This document shows, one piece after another, positions 63,638 through 64,000 of a stretch of 64,000 nucleotides of DNA. Origin of the DNA: an uncultured Chlorobiaceae bacterium (GTDB lineage: Bacteria > Bacteroidota > Chlorobiia > Chlorobiales > Chlorobiaceae); contig CAIMCD010000005.1 in NCBI GenBank assembly GCA_903839405.1, positions 1-64,000 on the forward strand. Direction: 5' to 3'. The notes beneath the pieces were generated by a model. That model saw only the letters and a program-made list of their open reading frames with translations, made no database searches and was not told the DNA's origin. The stretch's first letter is position 1. Each line of letters starts with the position of its first letter. Made by a program: the position numbers and the translations under genes.

Positions 63638-64000
63638 TTACTCAGCCGGAACGGCTCCGTTTTTCGATTCACTCCCGGTTGCCGGCTTTTTACCGAAGAG
63701 CCGGAAGCGTTGCAGATTGAACTGGTAGAAGAGAAAGCAGCCGAAGCAGAAGCCCGAGAGCGCTATGGCGGCGGCAACGGCTACAAAGCCTGAAAGGATC
63801 CATCCTGCAATCGGGGCCCCGAAGAGAAAGGCAAGTTGAGCACTGCCGAGCAGAGTTGCGGCAATGGAGTTATTGAAGCGCATCAGCCTGGGATCTTCAG
63901 TTCCGGCACTCTGGTTCTGGCGGGCAAAGAGGCGCGATCCGATAAAGAAGATGAGGCTTCCTTTTCTGCCGGAGATAACGGAGCCAAGAATGATCACAAA
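63638..64000 (-). CDS. DUF4395-type membrane protein (5' end outside window)
   Basis: A partial protein of at least 120 residues; the frame runs off the right edge of the window. It has two hydrophobic helices around FNNSIAATLLGSAQLAFLFG and a following GWILSGFVAVAAAIALSGFC, then GCFLFYQFNLQRF. The pattern RFN...GFCFGCFLF with paired cysteines is characteristic of DUF4395 proteins, which occur in bacteria beside thioredoxin or rhodanese genes. The function is unknown; a link with sulfur metabolism would fit the neighbours. Confidence 0.65.
   Translation of the reverse strand, partial: FVIILGSVISGRKGSLIFFIGSRLFARQNQSAGTEDPRLMRFNNSIAATLLGSAQLAFLFGAPIAGWILSGFVAVAAAIALSGFCFGCFLFYQFNLQRFRLFGKKPATGSESKNGAVPAE

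Overview
The window looks like chromosome of a green sulfur bacterium (Chlorobiaceae, Chlorobium/Pelodictyon type). I infer this from protein character: the class I hybrid-cluster protein, the thiS-thiG-thiH-thiF cluster, and a cysteine desulfurase/encapsulin sulfur operon. No rRNA or photosynthesis gene is present to prove it, so the assignment is moderate. No CRISPR array, rRNA or phage integrase was seen.

Left accessory region (1-9.9 kb). It starts inside a type III restriction (Res) gene that overlaps a SEC-C protein gene. A small orphan gene, a frameshifted gene ending in an integron attC-like inverted repeat, and a nuclease-like gene follow. The nuclease-like gene's stop codon lies in the end of a complete IS3-family element. 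Next comes an AT-rich two-gene unit with a membrane protein, then about 1 kb of noncoding DNA. This is defence- and mobile-type DNA, much of it decayed.

Central metabolic region (9.9-23 kb). A complete 2-oxoglutarate dehydrogenase operon (sucA-sucB-lpdA, minus strand) closely resembles the betaproteobacterial version, so it was probably acquired by transfer. After it come a Fic protein, a zinc-ribbon/FxLYD membrane protein, a universal stress protein with an Nramp metal transporter, an FMN reductase, a GlsB-like membrane protein, and a TPR-hcp operon preceded by two DNA dyads.

Extracellular contractile injection system (eCIS, 23.2-48.1 kb, minus strand). This is a nearly complete particle locus in the general order of the Photorhabdus PVC/Serratia Afp clusters. 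It encodes a terminator-type protein (DUF4255), two sheaths, two tubes, a Pvc6-like small protein missed by length filters, a LysM protein, spike, PAAR tip, gp25, two large baseplate proteins, a 1309-aa protein in the fibre slot, a tape measure, a multidomain DUF4157 protein (likely cargo) and an AAA+ ATPase. Two 36-bp direct repeats (34/36 identical) flank this block and its accessory genes.

Sulfur region (50.9-64 kb, minus strand). cysK and cysE make cysteine. Next come a Family 2 encapsulin with a cyclic-nucleotide-binding-like insert and a SufS-type cysteine desulfurase with a roughly 340-residue low-complexity N-terminal extension, the expected cargo. Then come metB and thiS-thiG-thiH-thiF, which need cysteine sulfur for the thiazole of thiamine. 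Upstream are a LuxR-type regulator, an HPr-like protein, metY, a tRNA-Cys-like gene and a DUF4395 fragment cut by the window edge. The layout suggests cysteine synthesis feeding a desulfurase packed in a protein shell, next to sulfur-accepting thiamine genes.
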